From: Anthracocystis setariae
Taxonomy: Eukaryota > Basidiomycota > Ustilaginomycetes > Ustilaginales > Ustilaginaceae
Assembly: GCA_928724745.1 (NCBI GenBank)
Contig: CAKMXJ010000004.1
Location: 992,001 to 1,056,000 of the forward strand
Reading direction: 5' to 3'
Length of the DNA stretch: 64,000 nt
Shown here: positions 29,394 to 39,766 of the stretch, piece by piece
Numbering within the stretch: the first letter of the stretch is position 1
Layout: each line of letters begins with the position of its first letter
Made by a program: the position numbers and the translations under genes
The notes under the pieces: generated by a model
The model's database searches: none
The model's input: the letters and a program-made list of their open reading frames with translations, nothing else
What the model was told of the DNA's origin: nothing

Positions 29394-32300
29394 TTAAAAA
29401 CTGACCAGTTTGGTCTGACCTAACGAGAGCCATGACGAGTAGGCTCTTACTTTGGCCTCTGACGTCGTTGTTGACAGCAACTGCGAAGCTGACGGCGCAC
29501 CACCACCTCCTCCTACCGCTGGCATGGATTGGTTCAACCATACACCGGCGAGCTGAGTGGCCGCATTTGCATGACTTACCAACACCGGATCTGCGGCGGC
29601 GGTATAACATACAAACCTATCCACCACGCTGGGCTTGCCCTGACTCACGCCGACCCCATCCTCGTAGATCTGGATATCCTTGTCGTTAATCAGATGATGA
29701 TCGGTTAGTGCAGCGCTGGCGGGTCTAGCTCTTTGAACCACCCCCTCCCCCCTCTTCCCCTCTCCCTCTCCCTCGCCGGCATTTGGCCTTGCATATTCGT
29801 CAAAAAATTGCGTCGTGTAGAACGCATACTCCTCCTCCTCCTCGTGCGAGATTTGCGGATTGCACGCTTTACTCAACGCCGTCTCGATCGCCACATTCGA
29901 CCCTACCACCGCCGGACCAACCGGATTCACCGTCTGCCATCGACCTGCAAAGTTGAACGTATGCGGATCGAATCCGCCGCCCACCCCTAAATTCGTCAAA
30001 CCATTGCCTCCAGCGCGACCCGGAGTGCCACTCTCGCTTGACCTCCGCTTACCTCCTTCGCAAGAGGCCATACTGAAGCGCTTGCTCGATTTGCGCATGC
30101 TTTCCAATCGCGGCGATCCGCCCGGCTTGTTGATCGAGATCCACCTCCTAACGCCGCCGATGATGGCCTTGGACGGCGCAATCGCACTCGCCGACATCAC
30201 TGGTGACGAAGAATACGCCTCACCACCCCGCGACGATACGGGACTGCGCACCTCGTTCACCAACGAAGTCCAAGTTTGCGTGGCCAATCTACGCGAATCA
30301 TCAATCGACCTCCTCCGCGTGGTACTCCTGTACGAAGAATCGCCCGCACCCGCACCACCACCACCACGAGGCTTGAACGGACTTGGATATTCGACCATCA
30401 CCTCCGCCTGCATAGCGCTGACCGACCCGGAAGAAAGACTCGTAGTCGACCCGGATCTCGCATGTCTCGTCAAATCAGTTGCACCTGCCAGCTGGCCAGA
30501 GTACATACTCAATGCGCCCGCCGACTGGCTAGGCGGCAATCCCAACCCCGCCGACGCATGCGAAACACTCCCATACACATGCGAACACTGATGCACCGCC
30601 GTCATCTTGAACGCATGATGTCGATTCAAATCGGTAAACAGACTCGGCCTGTAGTACTCGGCCCAAAACCCTGCATCCGCATTTGCCACCTCCTTTAATC
30701 GTCGTTGTCGAACCTCAATCGACCCCCTCGGCTGAAGATGCAGTGGATCAAACCAATGCTGATAGTGCGGGCGGAACGGCACAGTTCGTACGACCTTGAC
30801 CGTTTGCTCTTGCCCGCGCGTCCCCTTGGATGGCACCGTGATGGTTTGCGCGAACACATGGGGCGAAAAATCGGGCGCTACTGGATCTACCCCGAGGAAC
30901 AGGTTGATCGCCGCTTGCTTGTCCGCATCCGCAAACGAGTTGGCATAGTACCGTCTCATGCTCTCGAGCACATCCCTCGAATGCGACGTCCATTGATTGA
31001 TCTTGCGGTACGTGTCGGTTGTGTGAGCGAGAGCCGAGCCTCCATACTGCATGGCGATCGTGTCACCGAGATCGTGGTACATTTCCGTCAGCATATTGAC
31101 CGCATCCGAATCGAACGGCAGCGACGGATCATCCAGCAAGCCAAGCGCATGCAACTGATGCCCGAACGCTGCTTTGCCGATCACAAATTGCGCAGCATTG
31201 GTCCTATCCAGGCAATCGACGCAATTCACCCTGGCAACACCTTCCTGCAGTAGTATCGTATCTCTTCGCATCGACCCACCGAGCGTCGCACCTTGGACTG
31301 CCTTCTGCGCTTCACCTGCTCGACTGAGCGGCTCTTCCATACCGGTCGCATGGTTGGAATCATTGCGAGACGCCGAACGCGATCGGAAGGCACTCGGTTC
31401 GGGTCCCGAATGGAAGAAGCGCGTGGTCTCGATCGTCTCCTGCGCGATATCCTCCAAAATGCCGATGACATCTTGATTGTGATCCTTACTGGCCCGACTC
31501 ATATCCCATGCGATGTAACGGATCTTGTTGTCGGTGGGCAAAAACTGATTGAGATAATTGATGCACTCTGTGAATGCTCGCAACAACTTGACTTCGCGCT
31601 CTTGCTTCTCTTTGGCCTTGATGAGATTGAGCACGATGACCGGAGTGCCGTACCGATGGAAGAGCTCGTCAAAGTGCAATGCTGCGGCCGAGTAGTACGG
31701 ATCCACGAGCGAGATGTCGATCGGAGGACGGGGCGACATGTTACTGGAATCTTGGGTCCAGTAGACAGGAATACTGCCTCTCATCATAACATACGAGGTG
31801 TAGCGAGGCGACGCATCCAAGGGCAACTCGTCAAAGTCGTCGTCGTCGTCATCATCATCATCCTGTCTTCCCCCTTTGTCAGTTCCAGCACCACTCGGTT
31901 CAACCGACTGCGTCGGATGAAAGGCAGGCTTTTCGCGTAGACGGCTAGCACGGATCAGATTTGGCTCGCTTCGAAGGCTGTTGGCAGCGGATCGAGGCGG
32001 ACGCTCGCTCGGCTCGAAGCTCTTGCGTCCAGGAGCGAAGAAGGGCGTTGTGAGTGCCTCGCTAACGATCTGCTCGGTCTCGACATCGTTGGCAACGTGG
32101 CCCTTTTCGTCAATACCTCTCTTGAGAAATCGTGCACCAGCGAAATGCCTCGACCTGCGAGCGATGAGGGTGGTATACACGGTACGATTGAGCACACTCA
32201 GCTTTGCTTGGTCCACAAAGCCATAGACGAGAGGCAGCACCCATTCGTTTCTTGGATCCTCGTGGGGCAGCATATGCTCGGATGCTGCAAATGCTGGCAG

Positions 32301-34025
32301 AAGCAAATGGTGGTTCCAGATGAACTTTTCATTGTAACCCCATGCGGTGAGAGGTTGCTTGGACGGCGAAACGGAGCTAGCGTGCTCGAGCGGATCGCCA
32401 GGAGTGCAAGTGAGGTTGTCTTGCAACGTCTTGGTGAGGTCGTACGTGTAGCTGAAGTAGAAATTCTTGCTGAGATCGACCTGCTTGAAGAGATGCAGCA
32501 GACGCGATTCCTCTTGCTCGATGAGCTTTGTGCGTCCTGGTAACGACGCCAGAACCGAGGAATGACAAACGGGCAGGATGACGGTCTCATCGCAGTGGTA
32601 GATGTAATGGCCGCCGATAAGTGCCACGACGCTTCGTTTGCTGATGAGCACCATGTAGTAGGTGCCAGTGAAGCGAATGAAGCCGACTATGCCAAAGAAG
32701 CGGCCGACTTCTTGCAAGCCTCCTGTGGCACGATTGCCCTCTCGGATCATTTCAAGCAGCTCGGCGACCTGGGTTCGCGAATAGACGACGCGGTCCGAAG
32801 TGACGTTGAGTTCCCAGTCCGCGGCATCGGATTTGGGTTTGACGCCTGCAGGTTTGGAGCTTGTTGCGCCGTCGGATGAATTGGAAGCTGAGGGTAGAGT
32901 CGCTGCATTGTTCTTGGGATCGGCAGCGGAAGAAGCTGCTGCGTTGACGATCTTGGATGCCGTTGCAGCAACCGAAGAGGAGACGGCTGCATTGGAGTCA
33001 CGCGGTACCTGCTTGGCATCTAACATGCGTCGGTTGAGCTTGCAGATTTGCGGGTCATCCAGCGAAAGGTAGCGTTGACCACGAACCGAGCAATCGGCTG
33101 GGTTGGCTGCATTGGAACTTTTACCTGACTTGCTAGTGTCGAACTTGGCATCTCCAGGTCTGGAGGAAGAAGGGGCGTGGTTGGAGCTCGGAAGGGATGC
33201 ATCTACTGACAGCGTTGATTTGGTTGTTGGAAGCGTAGTGCCGGGCCTGTCAGAGTCGATGTGCGGCTTGGTGGATGCGCCAATGGTCGGAGGAGTGCGA
33301 TCGACTTTGAGGATGCGAAATCTGGTCTGGCTGGTGTTGTAGGCAACAAGATAGAAGCGAGTCTTGGTTTCCCACAGCGTGAAGCGTTTGAGATCGCCAA
33401 TTCTTCCCGGTTCAGCAGCCTCTGCTCGTGCCGCAGCTGCAGACGCAGCGGTAGGGCCCCACGTGGAACCTGGCGTCAAGGTGGGAGTAGGATTGATCAA
33501 GGACGAGGCAGCCATGCTGGGTCGAGGAGGCGGTAGCATATTGGGTCTTGAAGCTGACAGAGACACGGCTGGATCTGGGATGGTGTTGGCGATTTTGATG
33601 CTAGATGCAGCACGGACCTCTTTGGGTGCTGGTAGTGTTGCAGGGGCCGAGATCTGTGCCTCTGAAGGAATTGTCGAAGGTCGGGAGGCATCTTTGCTTT
33701 GCGTAGCCTCTGTTGAGTTCATTGTGGCGTCCTGATCCTGCGTGGTTGCCACATGTGCGAGGTCAACGTTCTCGGCTTTGACATTGTGATCACCGGTGGA
33801 TGAAGCAGGTGCATCTTGGTTTGAAATCGACGCATTTGCAGCTGATGCATCGGTGTCATCTCCTCGGTGAGCTGTAGCGGTGTTGGAGCTATGCATTGGC
33901 TCATGGAAGGCTTCCGTGACCAGGGGCGGAGGCTGAGTGCCCGCTCCGAGCCGAGACGGCTCAGTTGGTATGGATTTGGTTGATGTGGATTGAGGGTCGC
34001 GTGCTTGATCTGGCTGCACAGTCAT
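29394..34025 (-). CDS. FIG4: Fig4-type Sac-domain phosphoinositide phosphatase
   Basis: A 1543-residue protein, well above the ~900 residues usual for Fig4. The Sac domain begins near residue 230 (RFTLWETKTRFYLVAYNTSQ) and continues with FFGIVGFIRFTGTYYMVLIS, GGHYIYHCDE and DLTKTLQDNL. The catalytic loop is NCVDCLDRTNAAQ near residue 931 (CX5RT, intact). The later QYGGSALAHT is also conserved. Fig4, with Vac14 and Fab1, controls PI(3,5)P2 on the vacuole. Extra length comes from a Ser/Ala-rich N-terminus of about 220 residues, a linker inside the N-terminal Sac lobe, an Asp run (about 10 Asp near 31830) and a Ser/Gly-rich C-terminal tail. An upstream in-frame ATG at 34193 would add 56 residues; the start MTVQPDQARD is preferred because the upstream part is not conserved in style. 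Alternatives such as Sac1 are excluded by the Fig4-type flanks. Confidence 0.88.
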   Translation of the reverse strand: MTVQPDQARDPQSTSTKSIPTEPSRLGAGTQPPPLVTEAFHEPMHSSNTATAHRGDDTDASAANASISNQDAPASSTGDHNVKAENVDLAHVATTQDQDATMNSTEATQSKDASRPSTIPSEAQISAPATLPAPKEVRAASSIKIANTIPDPAVSLSASRPNMLPPPRPSMAASSLINPTPTLTPGSTWGPTAASAAAARAEAAEPGRIGDLKRFTLWETKTRFYLVAYNTSQTRFRILKVDRTPPTIGASTKPHIDSDRPGTTLPTTKSTLSVDASLPSSNHAPSSSRPGDAKFDTSKSGKSSNAANPADCSVRGQRYLSLDDPQICKLNRRMLDAKQVPRDSNAAVSSSVAATASKIVNAAASSAADPKNNAATLPSASNSSDGATSSKPAGVKPKSDAADWELNVTSDRVVYSRTQVAELLEMIREGNRATGGLQEVGRFFGIVGFIRFTGTYYMVLISKRSVVALIGGHYIYHCDETVILPVCHSSVLASLPGRTKLIEQEESRLLHLFKQVDLSKNFYFSYTYDLTKTLQDNLTCTPGDPLEHASSVSPSKQPLTAWGYNEKFIWNHHLLLPAFAASEHMLPHEDPRNEWVLPLVYGFVDQAKLSVLNRTVYTTLIARRSRHFAGARFLKRGIDEKGHVANDVETEQIVSEALTTPFFAPGRKSFEPSERPPRSAANSLRSEPNLIRASRLREKPAFHPTQSVEPSGAGTDKGGRQDDDDDDDDDFDELPLDASPRYTSYVMMRGSIPVYWTQDSSNMSPRPPIDISLVDPYYSAAALHFDELFHRYGTPVIVLNLIKAKEKQEREVKLLRAFTECINYLNQFLPTDNKIRYIAWDMSRASKDHNQDVIGILEDIAQETIETTRFFHSGPEPSAFRSRSASRNDSNHATGMEEPLSRAGEAQKAVQGATLGGSMRRDTILLQEGVARVNCVDCLDRTNAAQFVIGKAAFGHQLHALGLLDDPSLPFDSDAVNMLTEMYHDLGDTIAMQYGGSALAHTTDTYRKINQWTSHSRDVLESMRRYYANSFADADKQAAINLFLGVDPVAPDFSPHVFAQTITVPSKGTRGQEQTVKVVRTVPFRPHYQHWFDPLHLQPRGSIEVRQRRLKEVANADAGFWAEYYRPSLFTDLNRHHAFKMTAVHQCSHVYGSVSHASAGLGLPPSQSAGALSMYSGQLAGATDLTRHARSGSTTSLSSGSVSAMQAEVMVEYPSPFKPRGGGGAGAGDSSYRSTTRRRSIDDSRRLATQTWTSLVNEVRSPVSSRGGEAYSSSPVMSASAIAPSKAIIGGVRRWISINKPGGSPRLESMRKSSKRFSMASCEGGKRRSSESGTPGRAGGNGLTNLGVGGGFDPHTFNFAGRWQTVNPVGPAVVGSNVAIETALSKACNPQISHEEEEEYAFYTTQFFDEYARPNAGEGEGEGKRGEGVVQRARPASAALTDHHLINDKDIQIYEDGVGVSQGKPSVVDRFVCYTAAADPVLVSHANAATQLAGVWLNQSMPAVGGGGGAPSASQLLSTTTSEAKVRAYSSWLSLGQTKLVSF

Positions 34026-34793
34026 GTTGGCATGTTGAGCGATGCGCTCGAGTCGCAGCCTGATTGATATGGACGAGCACAGTCGAATGATTGGCTGTGC
34101 AGCATGTGGTCGAGAAGATGAAGAGGGGGTTGTCGATGGGGTAGCAAAGCCGTCATCAAAGCACGCTGCTTGACAGTGCATAAGGGTCCACATCTACAGT
34201 CACAGTAATGATGAGTAAGCGAGAGGACAAAGAGAGAGAGGGAGAGAGAGAGAGAGCCGATGTGAGATCGACACTGTAAACATAAAATCGATTTCGGAGC
34301 GAGCAGTTGATCGACATGTTGTCAACGACGCTCAACGGGTTTTGCAGCCAATGGGCGTTGAATGAGATGCTAGATGCGATGGGTCCAAAGATGGATGCGT
34401 TGGGCTCATCGCTATCATACCATTGGCAGATCTGGGAGGAAAGGCTTGAGTTGATTGAGCGCATGGCGGGCGCGTCGTCTTCATCCATGAAGCACACCAT
34501 CGCCGGGATCATCGTCATTCAGCTGAACCATGCAAATGCGTCGTCCACTTTGGCCACATCAGTACCGACATCTTCACGCATGCCCAAGGCTATCGGAAGT
34601 ATCGCGTACAACTCAGGCGGCCCCTTCCTTGACGCACACAACACCAACCAAACGCAGCCGCCGGAACGCACGCTCAAAGTCTTGCGAGTGAACACCATTT
34701 TAATCCACCCACTACATATCCATTGCATCCACTCATCCAACGACTGCGTTGACTGTCATCTTTACGTATCTATCGATCTACTGTAGTGTATGT
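34026..34793. other. Intergenic region between FIG4 and the NGL2-type gene
   Basis: 768 bp upstream of FIG4 and downstream of the next minus-strand gene. It holds a GA-rich tract at about 34229-34256 and a TACTGTA at 34779-34785. No gene is seen. Confidence 0.45.
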
Positions 34794-36470
34794 TTACAAC
34801 TCGATCTCGGCGCCGATGGCGATATGATCCGAGGCGCAAACTCCCTTCCTCGGCACACCTGGTTGCAGCGTCTCGGTCCTGTGAGTGCGAAGCAGCCTCG
34901 TCACCCTCGGATACCCATCCCCCGCCTCGCTATCGGACGCAGCGTTGGGCAGCATGAAGATGTAATCGAGCGTGAGCGAGAACAGACTGGAAAAGATCGT
35001 CCACATGGGCTCCGTACTATCCCCCGTATGACAATTCAGCGTCCCGGGTGTCCAGTCGGGATCGTCACTTCTCTCTCGACCTCGTGCGGCCGAGCCGAAG
35101 AAGTTTGCATCTTCCGAAGGTGAGCGAACTTTACCGTAATACAGCGCGTACGTTGAGCCGAGACATGCCGTCCTCTCGGCACTGGGTGCAGAGTTGGGGT
35201 TGGGAGTGGAGGTGGGTCGAGGACGACCGACGTCGTGGAGTTGGATGAGTTCTTGCATCGATAACAAGGCGTCTTGCGCAGTAGCGGTTCGGCAGTTTTT
35301 GAGCATTCGATCATCGCCAACTCCTTGCTCCTGGTCCGCCTCATGACTTGCATTCGCCTCCTCCTCTTCATCAGATGCCTCATCAGCTTCCTGCTCGTCT
35401 TCTGGCTGGGTGGATGATTGGGTCGATTGGGAATTGGGTGACTGCCGCGCAGGTTGGGTGGTGCCCGGTGCAAACCCCTCAGATCTACCTCCTCTCTGCC
35501 TACGTTGATCGATACTCTTGTGAACCACGCTCGACATGGAAACCTCATCGAAGCAGTGCTGGGACAGTTTTTGTGCGGTCAAGAGATGGTAGGTTGCCGA
35601 GTGGGGCTGGTCGTTGAAATCGCCAGCTAGAATGCAAGCTGCGCCGCTCCAGTCACTTCCGAGCTGCTCTCGATACTCGTGTAGTCTGCGAACCAAGATG
35701 CCAGACTGACGCGCGCGTTCGTAGGCATGCATTGGGTGCCAGAACAAATGCGTCGTGGCAACGACCATGCGCATGTTGTCGGAGCGTAGCGCAACGAACA
35801 AGCCGATGTTTCGAGTGACACGCGAAGCTGCTGTGCGTGTGGGTTCGGATGGTGATGCTACGCTCTCTGCATCCAGATCGATGGTGAGGTGGCTATGTGG
35901 CTGGTCACCAAACAGATCGCGTCGCCAAGCGATCAGAAGCCCATGCTGCTTCTGACGGTATCCCTTGTCGTAGATGTAGCTGAAACCATCAGTGTCAAGC
36001 ATGTGATGGTGTACGTCGATTCGGTCGACTTCCTGAAAACATCCTACATCCCAACCATGACCGGTGCGACTTGAAAATTCGGCGGCGAGACCTACCGAGC
36101 GATCCTTGAACTTGAGACAGTCGGAGCCGGGGAACAGTGTCCTGCGCACCAACGCTTGCGCCAAGATGTTCCAGCTAAGAATGCGAACCTTTGGTCGTTG
36201 GTGACTGCTTTCTTGATCTGCAGATGTGACGCAAGCCCAGTCACGCGGAATGAAGAGTAGATTACCGCGTTGATCAAGATGACCATTGGGGATTTTACCA
36301 TTGGCCTTGATGGCAGCAGCTAGTTCAGCCTGCTTGACAGCTCTCTCGTCTGCTTGGCGTTGCTTTTTGGCAGCACGTTGACGTCTCTTGGCCTCGATCT
36401 CTTGGGGCGAAGGTCGGTTGGGAGGCTTACCAGCCTGGCTGCTAGACGCAGTAGTCGATGGGTTGGACAT
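34794..36470 (-). CDS. NGL2/Angel-type RNA exonuclease (EEP family)
   Basis: A 558-residue member of the endonuclease/exonuclease/phosphatase family, in the Ccr4-like Ngl/Angel branch. Catalytic blocks are ILSWNILAQ (Asn101), VGCFQEVD (Glu147), VVATTHLFWHP, ILAGDFNDQPHS (Asp284, Asn286) and ASDHIAIGAEIEL (Asp548, His549) at the very end. The N-terminus is a basic Ala/Lys/Arg/Gln helix (EIEAKRRQRAAKKQRQADER), as in yeast Ngl2, which trims the 3' end of 5.8S rRNA. An acidic insert (DEQEADEASDEEEEANASHE) sits between the Asp/Asn block and the C-terminal block. The start MSNPSTTASSSQAG is preferred over a Met 39 codons upstream. Substrate is inferred from the family: rRNA or mRNA 3' ends. Confidence 0.82.
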   Translation of the reverse strand: MSNPSTTASSSQAGKPPNRPSPQEIEAKRRQRAAKKQRQADERAVKQAELAAAIKANGKIPNGHLDQRGNLLFIPRDWACVTSADQESSHQRPKVRILSWNILAQALVRRTLFPGSDCLKFKDRSVGLAAEFSSRTGHGWDVGCFQEVDRIDVHHHMLDTDGFSYIYDKGYRQKQHGLLIAWRRDLFGDQPHSHLTIDLDAESVASPSEPTRTAASRVTRNIGLFVALRSDNMRMVVATTHLFWHPMHAYERARQSGILVRRLHEYREQLGSDWSGAACILAGDFNDQPHSATYHLLTAQKLSQHCFDEVSMSSVVHKSIDQRRQRGGRSEGFAPGTTQPARQSPNSQSTQSSTQPEDEQEADEASDEEEEANASHEADQEQGVGDDRMLKNCRTATAQDALLSMQELIQLHDVGRPRPTSTPNPNSAPSAERTACLGSTYALYYGKVRSPSEDANFFGSAARGRERSDDPDWTPGTLNCHTGDSTEPMWTIFSSLFSLTLDYIFMLPNAASDSEAGDGYPRVTRLLRTHRTETLQPGVPRKGVCASDHIAIGAEIEL

Positions 36471-36821
36471 TGTGCAACCACTGTACAGTGTTGCTGCTGA
36501 TCGTTTCGACAAGATTTCAACCGCTGATGCAAGCCGCAAGAGATCGACACTTGGCATGCAGACAGGAAGAAAGTCGATCGATGTCAAAGAAACTCGACGC
36601 GCGCCTTTTTTACGACGACGTTGAAATCAAACTCACTCACTCACTCACTCACTCCTTCACTCACTGTCCTCGCTGAAATTTGTTCAGTGGACCAACATCG
36701 CAAACGCATTGGATTGTCATCACGTCTTGGCCGCAGCTCAGGAGAAAGGTACAAGCTACAATCCAGTACAGCTGTGTTTATTTAGGCGCCACGCTAGCAA
36801 AAAAAGGACAGATGACAGGAA
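36471..36821. other. Intergenic region with (ACTC)n
   Basis: 351 bp upstream of the NGL2-type gene. It includes an ACTC microsatellite at 36631-36654. No gene is seen. Confidence 0.45.
36631..36654. repeat. (ACTC)n microsatellite
   Basis: Six ACTC units upstream of the NGL2-type gene. Confidence 0.9.
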
Positions 36822-38096
36822 TTAGATGTCGGTGGGCTTTTTGATTCCCAACTGTTCAGATGTAGGGTTGGGGAAGGGAACGTGTTGCTGCAAATCGTCC
36901 GCCTCGGTTTGGACGCTCTTGTGAGCATCACCATCTGGAGCCACGAATGTGCCGGCTTCAGGCAATTTGGGGTCGTCTGCCTCCAGCGTGGTTGACGTTG
37001 GCGTTGGCGTTTCGATAGCGGATGGCTGGGGAGTGGCATGCGGCAAGGGTCCATTCTGCTGCGAACGGTCAGCTTGTTGGTTAGTGGTACGCTTGTGCGC
37101 GTCACCACGCTTTGCGACCGAGATGCTTGGTTGATGTGACTTTGCGTCAGCTGCTAGTTTGGACAATCTTGGTTTGGACTTGATCAGAGTTTGACCCGAA
37201 GCAAAGCGATCGATGGAAGTCTCTTCAGAGTTGACGACGAGATTGCCTCGATTGTCGATGGCAAAGTTGGGGTCGACGACGTGTTCCGGTGTCTGATTTT
37301 TCAGAGTATCGTAGAGTTGGCGGAGGTAGAGCAGGAAGGAATGCTGAGTGTTTTTGAAGCCATGCGTGATGATATAAGGGCGAAGCTGCTCAATCAGAGC
37401 GTGCTTTTGGTCCGACGGAGTTCTGCTGGAACGAAGCTTCTTGAGCTTGTCGAGCATCGACTTGACGTTGTCCCTGACTGGGTACGAAGGTTGAATGCCA
37501 ATGTAGCTGGGCAGACCAATGGTGATTGTGACTGAGCGCGGGTCGAGCAGCACGACGGCTCTGGACATACGAAACTTTGCATCAAGAGATTTCGAGATCT
37601 CCGTGTGGAAGCGTGCGAGAATCGCATGGTGGTCAAAGTGGTAGGTGTTGTACACGTATTCGGCGGGCAGATCTGGTAAGGTGGCCTCTTCTGGTGTGAA
37701 TAATCGGCCGCGGCGGGGCAAGGTGATTTCATCGTGCATGAGTGCCCAGGCAGTCTTGGCATTCGTGCCGACGACGATGGGCAAATGTTGTATCTGAATG
37801 GCAGAGAGCTGGCTGACCAACGTGGTTTGACTTGGTTCAGGTTTTTCCGACAAAAGATATTCCAAGCGCCAATGCTGCGGCTTAAACCTACTGGCCCCAT
37901 TGTCCTCATTGTCCTCGGATGGTGCTTCCAAGTTTTCCGCCTGGCCTGCCGTGTTCAGAGCGACAGTGGACGAGGCCAAGGTTCGTACGGCAACAACGCT
38001 AGCAGCGACACGAGGCAGCGCACCTACCATGGACTGCGCATGTGTGATTGGAACGATGGACCGCGCAAAAAGACGCGCAGTGGATCTGGTCAACAT
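36822..38096 (-). CDS. Unrecognised protein with mitochondrial presequence
   Basis: A 424-residue protein I do not recognise. The N-terminus is a strong mitochondrial-type presequence: MLTRSTARLFARSIVPITHA, rich in Arg/Ser/Ala with no acids for about 45 residues. The central part, roughly residues 75-290, is well ordered and without low complexity: FKPQHWRLEYLLSEKPEPSQ, LPIVVGTNAKTAWALMHDEI, TYHFDHHAILARFHTEISKS, LLDPRSVTITIGLPSYIG and ITHGFKNTQHSFLLYLRQLY. The C-terminal third is Pro/Thr/Gln-rich and disordered, with two GDAHKS/GDAHKR echoes. The frame is open another 83 codons upstream, but that stretch encodes a poly-Lys run from poly(T) and an AAGC repeat and is not counted. It may be a lineage-specific mitochondrial factor; no reaction can be proposed. 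Confidence 0.7.
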   Translation of the reverse strand: MLTRSTARLFARSIVPITHAQSMVGALPRVAASVVAVRTLASSTVALNTAGQAENLEAPSEDNEDNGASRFKPQHWRLEYLLSEKPEPSQTTLVSQLSAIQIQHLPIVVGTNAKTAWALMHDEITLPRRGRLFTPEEATLPDLPAEYVYNTYHFDHHAILARFHTEISKSLDAKFRMSRAVVLLDPRSVTITIGLPSYIGIQPSYPVRDNVKSMLDKLKKLRSSRTPSDQKHALIEQLRPYIITHGFKNTQHSFLLYLRQLYDTLKNQTPEHVVDPNFAIDNRGNLVVNSEETSIDRFASGQTLIKSKPRLSKLAADAKSHQPSISVAKRGDAHKRTTNQQADRSQQNGPLPHATPQPSAIETPTPTSTTLEADDPKLPEAGTFVAPDGDAHKSVQTEADDLQQHVPFPNPTSEQLGIKKPTDI

Positions 38097-38227
38097 CTTG
38101 GCGTATGGTGCGCTTTTGGTCAGCGATGTGGATGTGGTGCTTGGTATGGAAGCAACCAAGCAACCAAGCAAGCAAGCAAGCAAGCAAGGAAGGATCAAGT
38201 AGGATGAAGAACCGTAAATCTTCTTTT

Positions 38228-38259
<32 letters not shown>

Positions 38260-39766
38260 TTGTCAGCATTTACTCCCGGCCGACAAAACAAATCAAAAAC
38301 GGCGCTGCTTTTCAAAAATACGAAAAAAAAAAAAGAGGATTTCATTTCGCATTATCGCTTTTCTTTCCTTCTTTCTTTCCTCCAACCATTCACACGATCA
38401 ACCCAAACCGCACCACCTCAAAGCCTTTGGCTATTGGCTATTGACTGGTGCACCAAACTTCTGTTTCGAGTCTCGGTTTCAACAACTGCTATCTCGTACA
38501 CTTTCTCATGGCACTTTATAGTACCATTTGAAAATCCCCCCTTCCATCCTATACATCCCATCCATAGAGAGACGCGCAAAGGACCGCTTTTTGATCCATA
38601 TGGATCTCCTTTTGCAGCCTTCTTGCTGCCCCTCTGTGGGCTAGCGACATGCTGTAGGGAAAGTCCCCGGACACATCTCATTTTTATGCAAGCATACCGG
38701 CGATTCCATTGCTAGTATACATTTCTTGCCTTCGACGTGGTAACGTACGGATTCGCTCCTTACTTGCGTTAGACTCGACTGGCTCCAACACCGGCTCAAT
38801 CTGCACGCTCGAAACTTAGTCTAGGAGCGCGTACAACGATCAGCGACCATAGCGTAGGAAAGCGACCGTCGCCGTAATGGTGCGGTTTGTCTTAATGGCC
38901 GTCGTACCTACGTTTTCCTCCTGGCTTTGTTCAAAGTGTGCGTTTTGGATGCGGCTGAGGTTTGGCCAGCCAGAGTTGCTCGAGCGTTTGTAGCACGTTT
39001 CTGGACCTCGTCGGGCTCTTGACCGAGTATTGGGCTGGCTTAATGTTGTCGGCATGCGCTTCCGTCTTTGTTGTGCTTCGTTGTTACGCATACGTGTGGT
39101 GGTGGGCTGTTTCGAGTACGGATCGTTGCAGGACCGGCTTCAGGTCCTTCCCTTTTGGGAAGAGCAGTGTTGGGCTAGGTTCACTTGGTCGTCACCTGTT
39201 TAGTCCTCCCGTGAGAGCGTCATGGGAGGTGGATGCCAAGATACGAGCGTCCACCTCATCCCAAACCATCCCTGCCCTCCCCTTTGGCACTGAACAGGTA
39301 GATGGCGTGTGTCAACTGCTTGACCCCATCCATACCCTGAACCGCACTCAGGCTCGCATCTGGATCGCAAACCCGGCACATCAAATTCCCACACGTACCT
39401 ACGTCAACAACTCATCCCACCTCTCCCGCTTCGCGGGCCCAAAGAGGTGATGCCTCCCTCACCCCTTTCCCCCCCCCCTCCCTTAATGGAGGAGGAGAGG
39501 GTTGGGGCAATTTGATCTCGTTCGTCATCATCACTCATAGTTATGCGGTCGCTCTTTCCTCCCCTCTTCCACGGAGCAGGGAAAGCGTAACTCAACGGGG
39601 CTTACTCTTGTCGTCGTCTCTCTCTCCCTCCCTCCCCTCCCCTCTATCCAGGCTTCAACAGCCACCAACCTCTTCTCTCTCTCTCTCTCTCTCTCCCTCC
39701 GCACCTTTTTGACCCCCCCAAAAAAAAAAAAAATTCTATGATTCATTCCACGATACACATCCAGTT
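38097..39766. other. 1.7-kb intergenic region with homopolymer and CT tracts
   Basis: No gene is supported. It contains an AAGC microsatellite (38151-38188), poly(T) runs at 38224-38239 and 38241-38261, A- and CT-rich stretches, and a (CT)n tract near 39673-39693 close to the end of EAF1. Open frames here have no recognisable protein character. Confidence 0.45.
38151..38188. repeat. (AAGC)n microsatellite
   Basis: Tandem AAGC/AACC units just upstream of the unrecognised mitochondrial protein gene, in its 5' untranslated region. Confidence 0.85.

Noticed and set aside
38097..38345. 83-codon upstream extension of the unrecognised mitochondrial protein
   Set aside because: Encodes poly-Lys and Leu/Cys/Ala repeats from poly(T) and AAGC microsatellites; it would also bury the clear presequence.
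38962..39450. 162-residue open frame between the mitochondrial gene and EAF1
   Set aside because: Cys/Ser-rich mixed composition, no motif, no promoter or splice signals that single it out.
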